From positions 1-32,979 of the forward strand of contig JAQWJQ010000264.1 of NCBI GenBank assembly GCA_029248265.1: a stretch of DNA of 32,979 bases. Reading direction: 5' to 3'. The position numbers were made by a program, and so were the translations under genes. Of this stretch, positions 1 to 8,719 are shown one piece after another. The stretch's first letter is position 1. Each line of letters opens with the position of its first letter. Origin of the DNA: Planctomycetota bacterium (GTDB lineage Bacteria > Planctomycetota > UBA1135 > GCA-002686595). The notes beneath the pieces are model-generated. The model saw only the letters and a program-made list of their open reading frames with translations, was not told where the DNA came from and did not search any database.

Positions 1-1190
1 TCTGGCTTGGAGGCGACCACGAGACCGAGGAGCACCTGGGGGAAGGGCTTGAAGGGAGCCGCGAGCGCAGAGATCGAGGCGCCCTGACGTGCGGCGACAC
101 CGAGGACATGGAGCGCGGTGAGCAGTCCGTCGCCGATGAAACCATTCTCTGACCCGAAGATGATGTGCCCGGACTTCTCGCCGCCCAGGCAGAGCCCCTC
201 GGAGCGGAGCCCCTCGACCACCTGGCGGTCGCCCACGCCGACCTCGTGGACACCCATGCCTACGGGGGCGAGGGCTCGGTGCAGGCCCCGGTTGCTCATG
301 ACCGTGGCGACGATGCGTTGGTCCTTCCAGAGCCCTCGCTCGGCGGCATCGCGCCCGATGATGGTCATGATCGCGTCTCCGTCGACGAGCTCACCGCGCT
401 CGTCGACGAGCAGGCAGCGGTCGGCATCGCCGTCGAGCGCAATACCGAGGTCCGCGCCGGCCTCGCGGACCCGGGCCTGGAGGGACTCCGGGTGGGTCGA
501 CCCACACCCGTCGTTGATGTTGAGGCCGTTCGGCGTGCAGTGGAGGCTGGTGACCTCAGCGCCGAGGCGGCTGAGGACCTCAGGGCCCACCGAGCTCGCG
601 GCGCCGTTCGCGCAGTCCAGCACGATCTTGAGGCCGCCGAGGTCCAGCGGGCTGTCTCCGGCGCTGAGGGCGACGAGGTGGCTGGCGTAGGCTCCGGTGA
701 GCGATGCGTCGGTGTCCAGCTGCCCCTCACCGGGGGCGCCATCCGCCGCAATTCGTTCGAGCTCGTCCCTGAGCCGGAGCTCGATCTCGGCCTGTTGGGC
801 ATCCGTGAGCTTGTTGCCCCCGCCTGCGAAGAGCTTGATGCCGTTGTCCTCCGACGGGTTGTGGGACGCACTGATCATTGCGCCGAGGGCGACGGGGCGG
901 CTGCCCGTGAGCCAGGCGAGCCCCGGCGTGGGAAGGAGCCCGGCGGTCGTAGCACGTATCCCGGACTGCGCGAGTCCGCGCGCCAGAGCCTCCTGGAGCG
1001 GCCCCGCAGAGGCGCGCCCGTCGTGGGCGATCAGCGCTGCGCCTTCGCTCCCGTCGGAGTCCCGGCTGAGCACGGCTCCAGCGGCGCGGCCGAGGGCCTC
1101 GACCGCCGTGGGGGAGAGCCAGCCCTCGAGGGCGCGGCCGCGAATTCCGTCGGTCCCGAAGATCGGTCCGTCACTTTTCTGGGTCGTCAT
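1..1190 (-). CDS. glmM: Phosphoglucosamine mutase GlmM (3' end cut by window edge)
   Basis: Interconverts glucosamine-6-phosphate and glucosamine-1-phosphate, feeding UDP-GlcNAc for peptidoglycan and LPS. The ORF track lacks it because no stop lies in the window. I translated it by hand from ATG 1188-1190: MTTQKSDGPIFGTDGIRG, then the active-site loop ISASHNPSEDNGIKL with the phosphorylated Ser at about residue 109. The metal loop DGDADR and the sugar-binding GGEKSGHIIF follow. About 396 codons are present of a usual ~445, so only the phosphate-binding end of domain 4 is missing. The start overlaps the end of the cdaA-cdaR ORF by 20 bp, which suggests translational coupling. The cdaA-cdaR-glmM order is the classic conserved one. 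The plus-strand ORFs at 118-1248 are shadows of this gene. Confidence 0.96.
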   Translation of the reverse strand, partial: MTTQKSDGPIFGTDGIRGRALEGWLSPTAVEALGRAAGAVLSRDSDGSEGAALIAHDGRASAGPLQEALARGLAQSGIRATTAGLLPTPGLAWLTGSRPVALGAMISASHNPSEDNGIKLFAGGGNKLTDAQQAEIELRLRDELERIAADGAPGEGQLDTDASLTGAYASHLVALSAGDSPLDLGGLKIVLDCANGAASSVGPEVLSRLGAEVTSLHCTPNGLNINDGCGSTHPESLQARVREAGADLGIALDGDADRCLLVDERGELVDGDAIMTIIGRDAAERGLWKDQRIVATVMSNRGLHRALAPVGMGVHEVGVGDRQVVEGLRSEGLCLGGEKSGHIIFGSENGFIGDGLLTALHVLGVAARQGASISALAAPFKPFPQVLLGLVVASKP

Positions 1191-3156
1191 CAGGCACGTT
1201 TCGCACGAGGGCGATGGAACTCGTGGAGTCGTCCACGATGAGCCGTAGGGAGGCCGACGAATCGGACTTGGCCTCGTCGAAGTAGGGGCCGAGGCGCTGG
1301 CGCCAGAGGGGGTCGACGGCGTCGAGCTCCACGGGCGCACGGCTGCCGGGTTCTCGCAGGGCGCGGTCCACGTCAACGAACACGCGGGCGTTCTCCCTGG
1401 CGAACTGGAGGACCTCCTGGAGCATCTGGGTCCGCGTGCTGTCGGGGAGGCCCTCAGGGAACAGCCCGCGCTCCATCACGTGCACCTTGACCATCTCGGT
1501 CGGAGGCAGGAAGGGGCGTTCACCGTCAAGGCGCGCGGCGTCGAAGGACACGAGGGCGACCTCCAGTTCGATGGTCGTGATGAGGGTCTCCCTGGGCGCG
1601 ATCTGCCCGCGGAGGAAGAGCTCGCCGTCGATCTGGATCTCAGGCATCCGGGACTTGTCGATCCTGACGCGCTCGACGAAGCCGCGTCCCGCGTAGCTGG
1701 AGAGGTCAATCGGTTCGAAGGCGAGGGTCGCCGGGTCGGCCGCGATGGCCTCGATCACATCTGCGGGGCCGCGGAGCCCGATGCGTGAAGGGTTGAACTC
1801 AAGCGAGGTCCCGATCAAGTCCGTGGCCGGAGGGAGGGTGATCAGCGCGAACTCGCCGGCGCTGGCTGCCTCCGGGGATGCCGCGAGGGCTGCGACGGTG
1901 GGCTCGACCTGGTCGTTGGCGTAACGCTCGACCTTGATGACGAGGGCCTCGGGGGTCACGAAGCGGATGTCGAGGTCGTTCTGGACGCGACCCAGGCCCC
2001 AGGAAAAGTCCGAGGGCTCGACCTGTCGTTCGGTCCCGACCCAGCCTTCCTCGACGATGAGGACACCTCCGAGGCCGCCCCGGATCATGGCGAGCTCGGC
2101 CTCGGAGGCCTCCGCGCTGACCTCAAGGCTCTCCCCATCGAGCGGGGTCGCGACATGGAGCCCCGCGCTCGGTAGCACGATCGTGAGCACGCCGCGGGTC
2201 GGGATGGTGTTGGCCTCGGAGCCGGCTTCGACTCGCACCTCCACCGTGAACGTCTGCTCGCCCATCACCGCGCGGCCCGCGAGGGTGAAGATGAAGATGG
2301 CGAGGATCAGGGAGGTGAGCTTCTCTGCAGGGTTAGAGAAGAGCGTGCTGGCGAGGCGCGAGAGCAGCGGGGGCCGCTCCGCGAGCCTGGGGCTGGCAAG
2401 GTCATCGCCCCCGAGTCGGGCTCTCAAGACGTCCCCGAGCTCGTCGCGAATCACGCGCCGCTCCATGGTTCCGCCCTGGAACACGGAGATGAGGCCGGTC
2501 TCCTCGGAGACGGCGACCACCACCGCGTCGGTCTCCTCGGTGAGCCCGAGGGCCGCGCGGTGGCGGGTCCCGACGGAGTTGGCGAGCTGATCATTCTCCG
2601 AGAGGGGGAGGATCGCCATGGCGCACAAGACCCGGCCCTCACGCACGATCACGGCCCCGTCATGCAGTGCACTGCCTGCATGGAAGATGCTGTCCAGCAG
2701 ATCCCGCTGGACGTTGCCGTCGATCTTCACGGAGTTGGTGGTGAAGAGCTCGAGGGAAGATTGCCGCTCGAAGGCGATCAGCGCGCCCTGCTTGCGCTTC
2801 GCCATGGAGATGCAGGCCTCGGCGACCTCATCCACGGCGTCATACGAGCGGCGCCCGAGGACGCGTCGCAGCAGCGGGTTATCACCGATGCTGACGATGC
2901 CGCGCCGGAGCTCGGGCTGGAACACCACGGCGAGGATCACCACCGCAAAGCCCGTCACGCTCTTGACGATGACCTCGAGCTCCACGAGGTCCGCGGACTG
3001 CGCGATGCTGAGCAGGATCACGTACAGCAGGAAGTACGCGACCGCCGCGCCGCGGATCATCCGGCTGCTACGTGCCGTGGTCAGGAAGAACAGAAACAGG
3101 TGGATCCCGACCGTCAGGATGGCGACCTGAACGAATGTCTTGGGGTCCGGAGGCAT
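1171..3156 (-). CDS. cdaA-cdaR: Diadenylate cyclase CdaA fused to YbbR-type regulator CdaR
   Basis: Makes cyclic di-AMP from two ATP at the membrane. I start it at the ATG ending at 3156 (MPPDPKTFVQ), giving 661 aa. The 85 residues upstream in the ORF track are low-complexity and lie before the first membrane helix. Three N-terminal helices occupy about residues 8-82, followed by the DAC domain (about 100-245) with both catalytic motifs, DGA at 166-168 and RHR at 198-200 (GTRHRAALGLTEETD). A fourth helix (about 280-297, LTSLILAIFIFTLAGRAV) leads into about 350 residues of YbbR-like beta-rich repeats expected outside the cytoplasmic membrane. In Firmicutes CdaA (~270 aa) and CdaR are separate adjacent genes; here no stop separates them. 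It is flanked by folP and glmM. Confidence 0.93.
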   Translation of the reverse strand: MPPDPKTFVQVAILTVGIHLFLFFLTTARSSRMIRGAAVAYFLLYVILLSIAQSADLVELEVIVKSVTGFAVVILAVVFQPELRRGIVSIGDNPLLRRVLGRRSYDAVDEVAEACISMAKRKQGALIAFERQSSLELFTTNSVKIDGNVQRDLLDSIFHAGSALHDGAVIVREGRVLCAMAILPLSENDQLANSVGTRHRAALGLTEETDAVVVAVSEETGLISVFQGGTMERRVIRDELGDVLRARLGGDDLASPRLAERPPLLSRLASTLFSNPAEKLTSLILAIFIFTLAGRAVMGEQTFTVEVRVEAGSEANTIPTRGVLTIVLPSAGLHVATPLDGESLEVSAEASEAELAMIRGGLGGVLIVEEGWVGTERQVEPSDFSWGLGRVQNDLDIRFVTPEALVIKVERYANDQVEPTVAALAASPEAASAGEFALITLPPATDLIGTSLEFNPSRIGLRGPADVIEAIAADPATLAFEPIDLSSYAGRGFVERVRIDKSRMPEIQIDGELFLRGQIAPRETLITTIELEVALVSFDAARLDGERPFLPPTEMVKVHVMERGLFPEGLPDSTRTQMLQEVLQFARENARVFVDVDRALREPGSRAPVELDAVDPLWRQRLGPYFDEAKSDSSASLRLIVDDSTSSIALVRNVPDDDPEK

Positions 3157-3196
3157 CTGTGGGGCGGCTTGGTTCTGGCGCGTGAGGAGCAGGTAC

Positions 3197-3209
3197 GGGT
3201 GCAAGACTA
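3197..3209 (-). promoter_or_regulatory. Candidate -10 element for cdaA-cdaR-glmM
   Basis: In the 224-bp gap between folP and cdaA the minus strand reads TAGTCTTGCACCC. TAGTCT (3204-3209) fits a TAnnnT -10 and would place a transcription start about 40 nt before the chosen ATG. The same 13-mer sits directly before the hutI ATG. No convincing -35 is visible. A shared 13-mer is expected by chance in a window this size, so only its position is informative. The rest of the gap shows nothing else. Confidence 0.35.
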
Positions 3210-3380
3210 TCGCCCCTGAGGGCTTCGAGCACGCGTGGGATAGCGATACGAGGTCTCGCTTCGCACGTACCCTCTCCTTCGATCGACGCGCCGGGGGGCT
3301 GACATCAAGCCCGCTCCGCCTTGAAGCTGCCTGACCCTGGCCAGGGGCGGCTGCTCGGGCTGGAGGGGGAGGGGCGCGGC

Positions 3381-4349
3381 TCAGACTGGGCCTTTGCCGC
3401 CCTGGCCCCATTGGCCCTGAGCGCTGATCGCCGAGGCGACCAGGGCGGCCTCGCGCATGATCGCCACATCATGGACCCGCAGGATATCGGCTCCCCCGGT
3501 GGCCACGGCGAGGGCGATCGCCGCCGCCGTCCCACCGAGGCGCCGCCTGTCGGCGGGTGCGTCGCCGGCCGCGGCTCCCTTCCAGTCGGCGTGGCGCTCG
3601 GCGCCAGTGATGTGCCCGATGAATGACTTGCGCGAGACCCCGAGCAGGAGCGGAGCTCCCAGGCCGCGCAGCTCCGGGAGCCCCCGGAGCAAGGCTAGGT
3701 TGTGCTCGAGGCGCTTGCCAAAGCCGACCCCGGGGTCCAGGGCCAGGCGGTCGGCGGGGAGCCCTGCAGCCAAGGCGGCTGCCATGCGTTGGCTCAGTGA
3801 TTCGCAGACCTCGGCGAGGGCGTCCTGGTAGGTGGGGGAGGCCTGCATGGTCAGCGGCCCTCCCTGGCGGTGCATGAGGACCAGGAAGAGGTCGTGCTGG
3901 TCTCGGAGGCGGCGGACGGTGGGGATCATCTCTGGATCTGCCAGGCCGCCGCTGATGTCGTTGACCACGGACGCCCCGGCCTCCACGGCGAGGCGGGCGA
4001 CCTCGGCCTTGGTGGTGTCCACAGAGATCGGCGCCGAGGTCCGCTCGGCGAGGCCGGTGATGACCGGGAGGATCCGGCGCAACTCCAGCGCGGCGGGGAC
4101 GGGCTCCGCCCCGGGGCGCGTGGACTCGCCGCCCACGTCGAGGAGGTCGGCACCCTCCTCGATCAGCCGCAGCCCGTGTTCGATCGCTCGCTCCGGCTCG
4201 AGGAACTGGCCGCCGTCCGAGAAGCTATCCGGGGTCACGTTGACGACCCCCATGATCGAGGGGCGTCGCGACCCCGCCGCGAACCCGAGGCCCGGGTCAA
4301 GGGGCCACGGGGAGCGGGGGCCCTCGTCTGCTGGTTGAGCGCCGTTCAA
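3381..4349 (-). CDS. folP: Dihydropteroate synthase
   Basis: Condenses p-aminobenzoate with dihydropterin pyrophosphate in folate synthesis, in the cytoplasm. The TIM-barrel signatures are all present: MGVVNVTPDSFSDGG, DVGGESTRPGA, a VNDISGG strand, LDPGVGFGK, LLLGVSRKSFIG and the C-terminal RVHDV. At 322 aa it is slightly longer than usual (~280), partly from a charged insert after SRKSFIG (near HADWKGAAAGDAPADRRR). The ORF start is TTG (4347-4349), 9 bp after the ftsH stop. The next ATG (at MGVVNV) would remove the first barrel strand, so TTG or a nearby alternative codon is preferred. No Shine-Dalgarno is seen. Translation is probably coupled to ftsH. Confidence 0.95.
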   Translation of the reverse strand: MNGAQPADEGPRSPWPLDPGLGFAAGSRRPSIMGVVNVTPDSFSDGGQFLEPERAIEHGLRLIEEGADLLDVGGESTRPGAEPVPAALELRRILPVITGLAERTSAPISVDTTKAEVARLAVEAGASVVNDISGGLADPEMIPTVRRLRDQHDLFLVLMHRQGGPLTMQASPTYQDALAEVCESLSQRMAAALAAGLPADRLALDPGVGFGKRLEHNLALLRGLPELRGLGAPLLLGVSRKSFIGHITGAERHADWKGAAAGDAPADRRRLGGTAAAIALAVATGGADILRVHDVAIMREAALVASAISAQGQWGQGGKGPV

Positions 4350-4358
4350 GGCCGAGCG

Positions 4359-6701
4359 TCAGGCCGGGGAGAGGCCCGAGATCGGGCCGCTGTCGCCGTC
4401 CATGTCCAGCTCGGCCGCGGGCGCCGGGGGGCTGGCGGGCTTCGCCGCGCGGCGCTCCTCGCGGATCTCCTCGGCGGTCTTCTCCCGGAGGCTCTCGGGC
4501 TCATCGCCGTCAATGAGCTTCGCGATCTCCACGCGGTCGAGGGTCTCGTACAGCAGGAGCCCCTTGGTCAAGCGCTCCATGGCCTCGCGGCTCTCACCGA
4601 CGAGGTCCCGCGCGAGGTCGTAGGCCTCGCGCATGATGCGCTTGATCTCCTCGTCGATCTCGCGGGCGGTCTCCTCGGAGTGCCACTTCCCGCTCATGAG
4701 CTCGGTCCCGAGGAAGTCGGAGCCCTGGCGCTCGGCGAAGTTGATCGGACCGACCTTGTCGCTCATGCCGAGCTCCGTGACCATCGCGCGCGCCAACTCC
4801 GTGGCTCGCCGGATGTCATCGGAGGCGCCGGCTGAGATGTCGCCGCAGAAGATCTCTTCGGCCACGCGTCCGCCGTACAGCATGGCGAGCTGCCCGAGCA
4901 GGCGTCGCCGCTGGGTGTGGTAGCTCTCCTTCTCGGGGAGCATCATGGTCGCGCCGAGCGCGCGCCCCCGGGGGACGATGGTGACCTTGTGGGGGACGTC
5001 CACCTGGTCCTCGAGCTTGGCGGCCACGATGGTGTGCCCCGCCTCGTGGTAGGCGGTGATCTCGAGGTCTTCCTTCTCGACGTTGCGGGCGATCTTCTGG
5101 CGCCCGTAGCGCACCTTGGCCGCGGCCTCCTCGAGGTGGCTCATCTCAATCTCGTCTTTCTTGTCGAGGACGGCCATGATTGCCGCCTCGTTCACGATGG
5201 CGGCGAGGTCCGCGCCGGAGTACCCGGGCGTCGCGCGTGCGAGGTCGATGACCTCGATCTCCTTGGCCACGCGCACCTTCTTGAGGTGCACGCCCAGGAT
5301 GGCCTCCCGCCCCTCGAGGTCGGGGAGGTCAATCGTGACCTCGCGGTCAAACCGGCCCGGACGCAGGAGCGCGGGATCGAGGACGTCCGGGCGGTTGGTC
5401 GCCGCCACGACGATGATCCCTTCGTCCGTGCTGAAGCCGTCCATCTCGACGAGGATCGCGTTCAGGGTCTGTTCACGCTCATCGTGACCGCCGCCCATGC
5501 CGCTGCCGCGCCGTCGCCCGACGGCGTCGATCTCGTCGAGGAAGATGATGCAGGGGGAGTTCTCCCGCGCCTGCTTGAAGAGGTCACGGACGCGGCTCGC
5601 GCCGACGCCGACGAACATCTCAACGAAGTCCGAGCCGGAGATGGAGAAGAAGGGGACCTCGGCCTCGCCGGCGATGGCCTTCGCGAGGAGCGTCTTACCG
5701 CAGCCCGGGGAGCCCACGAGGAGCACGCCCCGGGGGATCCGGCCGCCGATCCGCGTGAACTTGCCGGGGTTCTTCAAGAACTCCACGACCTCGCGCACCT
5801 CGGCCTTCGCCTCTTGAGCCCCGGCGACATCCTCGAAGGTGACGCCCGTGTGGTTCTCCTTCGTGTACATCTGAGCGCGGCTGCGCCCGAAGTTCATCAC
5901 GCCAGCGCCCGAGCCCTGGTTGCGCATCTGACGCATGAACAGGATGAAGAGCGCGAAGATGAGCAGCCACGGACCATAGGTCAGCAGCATGAGGGTGAAG
6001 GAGCCGTCAGGCGGCCCGTGGACCGTGCCGCCGTTGGGGGTCAGGTCGAAGGGGAGCTGCTTGACGGTGGCGCCCTTCGCGATGAGGGCCTCGCGGACCT
6101 CGCTGAGCCTGGGGGCCACGTTCCCGACCTTGAGCGCGATCTCGTAGTCGCCGCTCTCACCGTTGGCGCTCTGCCCGACGGTGCCGCCGCTGGGCGTGAA
6201 GCCCGAGGCGGGGGTCGCCATGCCGAACACGAACAGGCGGTCGATCTGCCGTGTGCGGGGGAGGGCGGGGGGCTCCCCCTCGACGGCGGCCCCGGTGGAC
6301 TCCACCGAGACCTCGGTCACCTGCCACGCCTCGGTCGGTTGGAAGGTCCCTGCTTCGAGGGCCGCGAGCAACGTCTCGGGCTGCTCGCTGGTGTAGCGGG
6401 CGCGGGCCTTGATCTCGCGCCAGTACTCCTCGTGCTCGGCGACGCTCGCGAAGGAGGTCCGGAACGTCTTCCCTGAGGTCAGGACACCCTCCACGTCGGT
6501 CTGGCCCTTCAGCTCAAGTCGCTGCACGGTGCCAGTGACGAGGGCGTGGAGGAACCCGTCTTGAGTGAGGTCCTCGGTCTTCCGGAGGCTGCTGCCGCTG
6601 AAGGCGACGAGCACCACGACGATAACAGTCAGGAAGAGGAGGAAGGATCCGAAGGGACGGGGCTTGCGCGCCTTGTCCCCCTGGGGCTGTGTGTCGGCCA
6701 T
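4359..6701 (-). CDS. ftsH: ATP-dependent zinc metalloprotease FtsH
   Basis: Membrane-bound AAA+ protease that degrades misfolded or regulated membrane and soluble proteins. It has 780 aa. TM1 lies at about 19-36 and TM2 at about 237-256, with an unusually large domain of about 200 residues between them (E. coli has ~70). The AAA module follows: Walker A GSPGCGKT (330-337), Walker B IIFLDEID, and the second region of homology [19 protein letters not shown]. The zinc site is HEAGH (552-556), with a likely third ligand in the [12 protein letters not shown] region. Walker A differs from the common GPPGTGKT at two places but keeps the catalytic GKT. The C-terminal tail is charged and Ala/Pro-rich. 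It is the first gene of an ftsH-folP-cdaA/R-glmM run. Confidence 0.98.
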   Translation of the reverse strand: MADTQPQGDKARKPRPFGSFLLFLTVIVVVLVAFSGSSLRKTEDLTQDGFLHALVTGTVQRLELKGQTDVEGVLTSGKTFRTSFASVAEHEEYWREIKARARYTSEQPETLLAALEAGTFQPTEAWQVTEVSVESTGAAVEGEPPALPRTRQIDRLFVFGMATPASGFTPSGGTVGQSANGESGDYEIALKVGNVAPRLSEVREALIAKGATVKQLPFDLTPNGGTVHGPPDGSFTLMLLTYGPWLLIFALFILFMRQMRNQGSGAGVMNFGRSRAQMYTKENHTGVTFEDVAGAQEAKAEVREVVEFLKNPGKFTRIGGRIPRGVLLVGSPGCGKTLLAKAIAGEAEVPFFSISGSDFVEMFVGVGASRVRDLFKQARENSPCIIFLDEIDAVGRRRGSGMGGGHDEREQTLNAILVEMDGFSTDEGIIVVAATNRPDVLDPALLRPGRFDREVTIDLPDLEGREAILGVHLKKVRVAKEIEVIDLARATPGYSGADLAAIVNEAAIMAVLDKKDEIEMSHLEEAAAKVRYGRQKIARNVEKEDLEITAYHEAGHTIVAAKLEDQVDVPHKVTIVPRGRALGATMMLPEKESYHTQRRRLLGQLAMLYGGRVAEEIFCGDISAGASDDIRRATELARAMVTELGMSDKVGPINFAERQGSDFLGTELMSGKWHSEETAREIDEEIKRIMREAYDLARDLVGESREAMERLTKGLLLYETLDRVEIAKLIDGDEPESLREKTAEEIREERRAAKPASPPAPAAELDMDGDSGPISGLSPA

Positions 6702-6870
6702 GTCTTGGATATCGGCCCGTCGGCGGTGATTCTCCAGCCCTTGGCGGGGCCCAACGGCTAATTAGTGTGCCGGGGAGAGGCTGGTGGCGCGCTCAGCCAC
6801 CATCTGGGGGCGGAGGGACGCAAATCTCGACGTGCGGGCAGCAGTGTAGGCCATCCAAGGCGGTGCCCCT

Positions 6871-6898
6871 GCCCTGAGCCCCGATCTTCGTTCAGGGC
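6871..6898 (-). terminator. Hairpin downstream of lptE-like gene
   Basis: A perfect 7-bp inverted repeat (GCCCTGA / TCAGGGC, 14-nt loop) begins about 10 bp after the LptE-like stop codon on the minus strand. There is no clear U-tract, so it may be a weak intrinsic terminator or an RNA 3'-end stabiliser. It sits in the 207-bp gap before ftsH, where an end of the recO-lptE operon is expected. Confidence 0.45.
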
Positions 6899-6908
6899 TT
6901 ACGGGAGG

Positions 6909-7448
6909 TCAGTCCTGGGGCGGCGCGCTGTCGCGATATTGCAGGTCGGCGATCAGGGCCAGGACGATCTGGTCAGCGGCCACCTTGAGGGCGCGCTCGC
7001 GCTGGGCGGGCTCCCGACCAGGCACATCGATGGCCGACCCCACGATGGTCTCCACGGTGGTGGTGCCCAACTCGACGCCCCGGGCGCGATCCACGAGGGT
7101 GGCCTGGATCAGGAGCACGTCCCGGGTCTCCACGAAGAGGTTGTCAGTGGTCCGCGCTCCCTCCCTGCGCTGGAAGTCCTTGATGGACCCTCTCAGGACC
7201 AGGTCGGCACGACCGGGCGACCGTAACTCGAGGTCGAGGAAGCGTCGTGCGGACTCGCTGGTGGCCTGGTGGAGCGGGCGTTCGATGTTCGGGAGCAGCG
7301 ACTCGTTGCCGAAGATCTCGATGCCGATCGACGCTGCCGTGCGCCCGTCGGGCAGCGCGGGGCTGAGGCCGGCGCGGTAGCCGCAGGCGGCCGCCATGGC
7401 CAGGCTCAGCAGCAGCAGGGCAGTGCCCAGTGTGTTGGTGAGCCTCAC
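6909..7448 (-). CDS. LptE-like LPS assembly lipoprotein
   Basis: A 179-aa predicted lipoprotein. A hydrophobic signal (LGTALLLLSLAMAAACGYRAG) ends at Cys22, followed by the LptE-type pattern: a GYR start, IFGNESLLPNIE, LELRSPGRADLVLRGSI and repeated beta segments. LptE plugs the LptD barrel and helps insert lipopolysaccharide into the outer membrane. The ATG overlaps the stop of the upstream BamD-like gene (ATGA), so the two are translationally coupled. The lipobox (AAAC) is not a strict match. The family is sequence-divergent, so I rate the fold as likely and the exact partner as inferred. It supports a diderm cell envelope. Confidence 0.75.
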   Translation of the reverse strand: MRLTNTLGTALLLLSLAMAAACGYRAGLSPALPDGRTAASIGIEIFGNESLLPNIERPLHQATSESARRFLDLELRSPGRADLVLRGSIKDFQRREGARTTDNLFVETRDVLLIQATLVDRARGVELGTTTVETIVGSAIDVPGREPAQRERALKVAADQIVLALIADLQYRDSAPPQD

Positions 7449-8719
7449 TGCTGCTCTCCCCCTCCCCCGGACGGACCGCCAACCTCAAGCTCGGCCTGTT
7501 CGCCATCCTTGATCGCGCGCTCCGTCCGGCGCGGGATCCTGCGCGGCTCCATCGAGTCCGAGCCGGGCGCCAGCTGGGCTGGCCCTTGCTGGTCGAGCTC
7601 GCCGTCCAGCGGGACCGCGTCCTCTGGCCGAATGCCCTGGGGGATCTGTCGCGGCGGCCCGACCGACTCGATCTCGTCGAGCGCCTCGAGGAAGCTCCGG
7701 ATCTCGGTGAGCTGCTCGGGATTCCCTGCGCGCTTGGCCGACTCCAGCGCCCGGGCAGCGTGCTGCCTGGCTCCTGCCGGGCTGTCGACCGTCCGATAGA
7801 AGCGGGCCACGACCATGTCGTTGTCGGCGAGGCGTTGAAGGCAATCCACGAGGGTCCGCTCGACCTCCGGGCGGCTCTCATCGCCGGGGTAGTTGGCGAG
7901 CCAGGTCTCGAGCTCTCCGAGCGCGACTTCCATGAAGTCGCGCCCATACTCGGGCCCGTCGAGCACGGCGAGGCGCAGGCGGGGGATCGCCGCCTCGCTG
8001 GCGATGCGGTAGGGCGAGTCTCGACACCAGAGGACGAGCTCCTCGTGCTTTTCGATCGCCACGGCGAATTGACGGTTCGCCTCGTAGGTGTCCGCCAGCT
8101 TCTTGAGCGCGTCGTCGGTGTCGGGGTGCTTCGGGTACTCGGCGCTCAGATACTCGTAGATCTGCGGTGCGTTGCTCGAGTACGGAAACAAGAAGTACTT
8201 GCGCCGGGTGTCGAAGAAGAAGCTGTCGCCGATCTCCTTGAGCAGCGTCCCAGCCTCACTCCGGAGGCCGTGGGACGGATAGCGCTCGTCGAGCTTGCGG
8301 ATCGTCTTGAAGGCGTCCTTCCGCTCACCGCGCTCGAGGTAGATGGTGGCCGATCTCAGGCCAGCTGGCACCGAGATGCGGGCGGGGAGGTCGCTCTGGG
8401 ACAGGTCCGCGAGGGCCTCCGGGTCCTCGCCGCGGGTCGCGAGCTCCCCAGCGTATTGCTCGAGGGCGCCGCGCACCTGGACCCGGGTGCCCGTCTCAAG
8501 TCCCCGGGCCTTGTCGGCGGAGAGCAGGCTGGCGACCGCGTCGATGAGGTCGGAATCCCCGAGCTCGCTCGCCGGGGAAGTCAGCGTTGCGGCGAGGGCC
8601 GGCGGCACGTCCCCGGCGTCCATGGGGGACACCTTGGCGATAGGGGTCGAGCTGCAGCTCGCGAGGACGAGCAGCGCGAGGCTGGCCGAGAGAATCGGTC
8701 TCTGCTTGAAGGGGCTCAC
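7445..8719 (-). CDS. BamD-like / TPR outer-membrane assembly lipoprotein
   Basis: The ORF track gives 638 aa from 9361, but the first 214 codons are a shadow of recO. The likely start is GTG (8717-8719), whose GTGA overlaps the recO stop by 4 bp, giving 424 aa. The N-terminus is a clear lipoprotein signal (LALLVLASCSS, Cys22). The middle has helical repeats typical of BamD/YfiO and other tetratricopeptide-like proteins: KDAFKTIRKLDERYPSHGLRSEA, IYEYLSAEYPKHPDTDDALKKLAD and LETWLANYPGDESRPEVE. BamD is the essential lipoprotein of the beta-barrel assembly machine. The long Pro/Gln-rich C-terminal tail is not typical of BamD, so a related TPR lipoprotein is possible. Confidence 0.75.
   Translation of the reverse strand: MSPFKQRPILSASLALLVLASCSSTPIAKVSPMDAGDVPPALAATLTSPASELGDSDLIDAVASLLSADKARGLETGTRVQVRGALEQYAGELATRGEDPEALADLSQSDLPARISVPAGLRSATIYLERGERKDAFKTIRKLDERYPSHGLRSEAGTLLKEIGDSFFFDTRRKYFLFPYSSNAPQIYEYLSAEYPKHPDTDDALKKLADTYEANRQFAVAIEKHEELVLWCRDSPYRIASEAAIPRLRLAVLDGPEYGRDFMEVALGELETWLANYPGDESRPEVERTLVDCLQRLADNDMVVARFYRTVDSPAGARQHAARALESAKRAGNPEQLTEIRSFLEALDEIESVGPPRQIPQGIRPEDAVPLDGELDQQGPAQLAPGSDSMEPRRIPRRTERAIKDGEQAELEVGGPSGGGGEQQ

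Noticed and set aside
165-1241. Long plus-strand ORFs (358 and 190 aa)
   Set aside because: They are antisense shadows of glmM; their proteins show no family features while the minus frame has all GlmM motifs.
3157-3411. N-terminal 85-codon extension of the cdaA-cdaR ORF
   Set aside because: Low-complexity Pro/Ala/Arg sequence, partly overlapping folP, and positioned before the first membrane helix of the family.
4917-6476. 519-aa plus-strand ORF
   Set aside because: Shadow of ftsH produced by high GC; composition is Asp/Glu/Leu/Gly/Val-rich with no domain.
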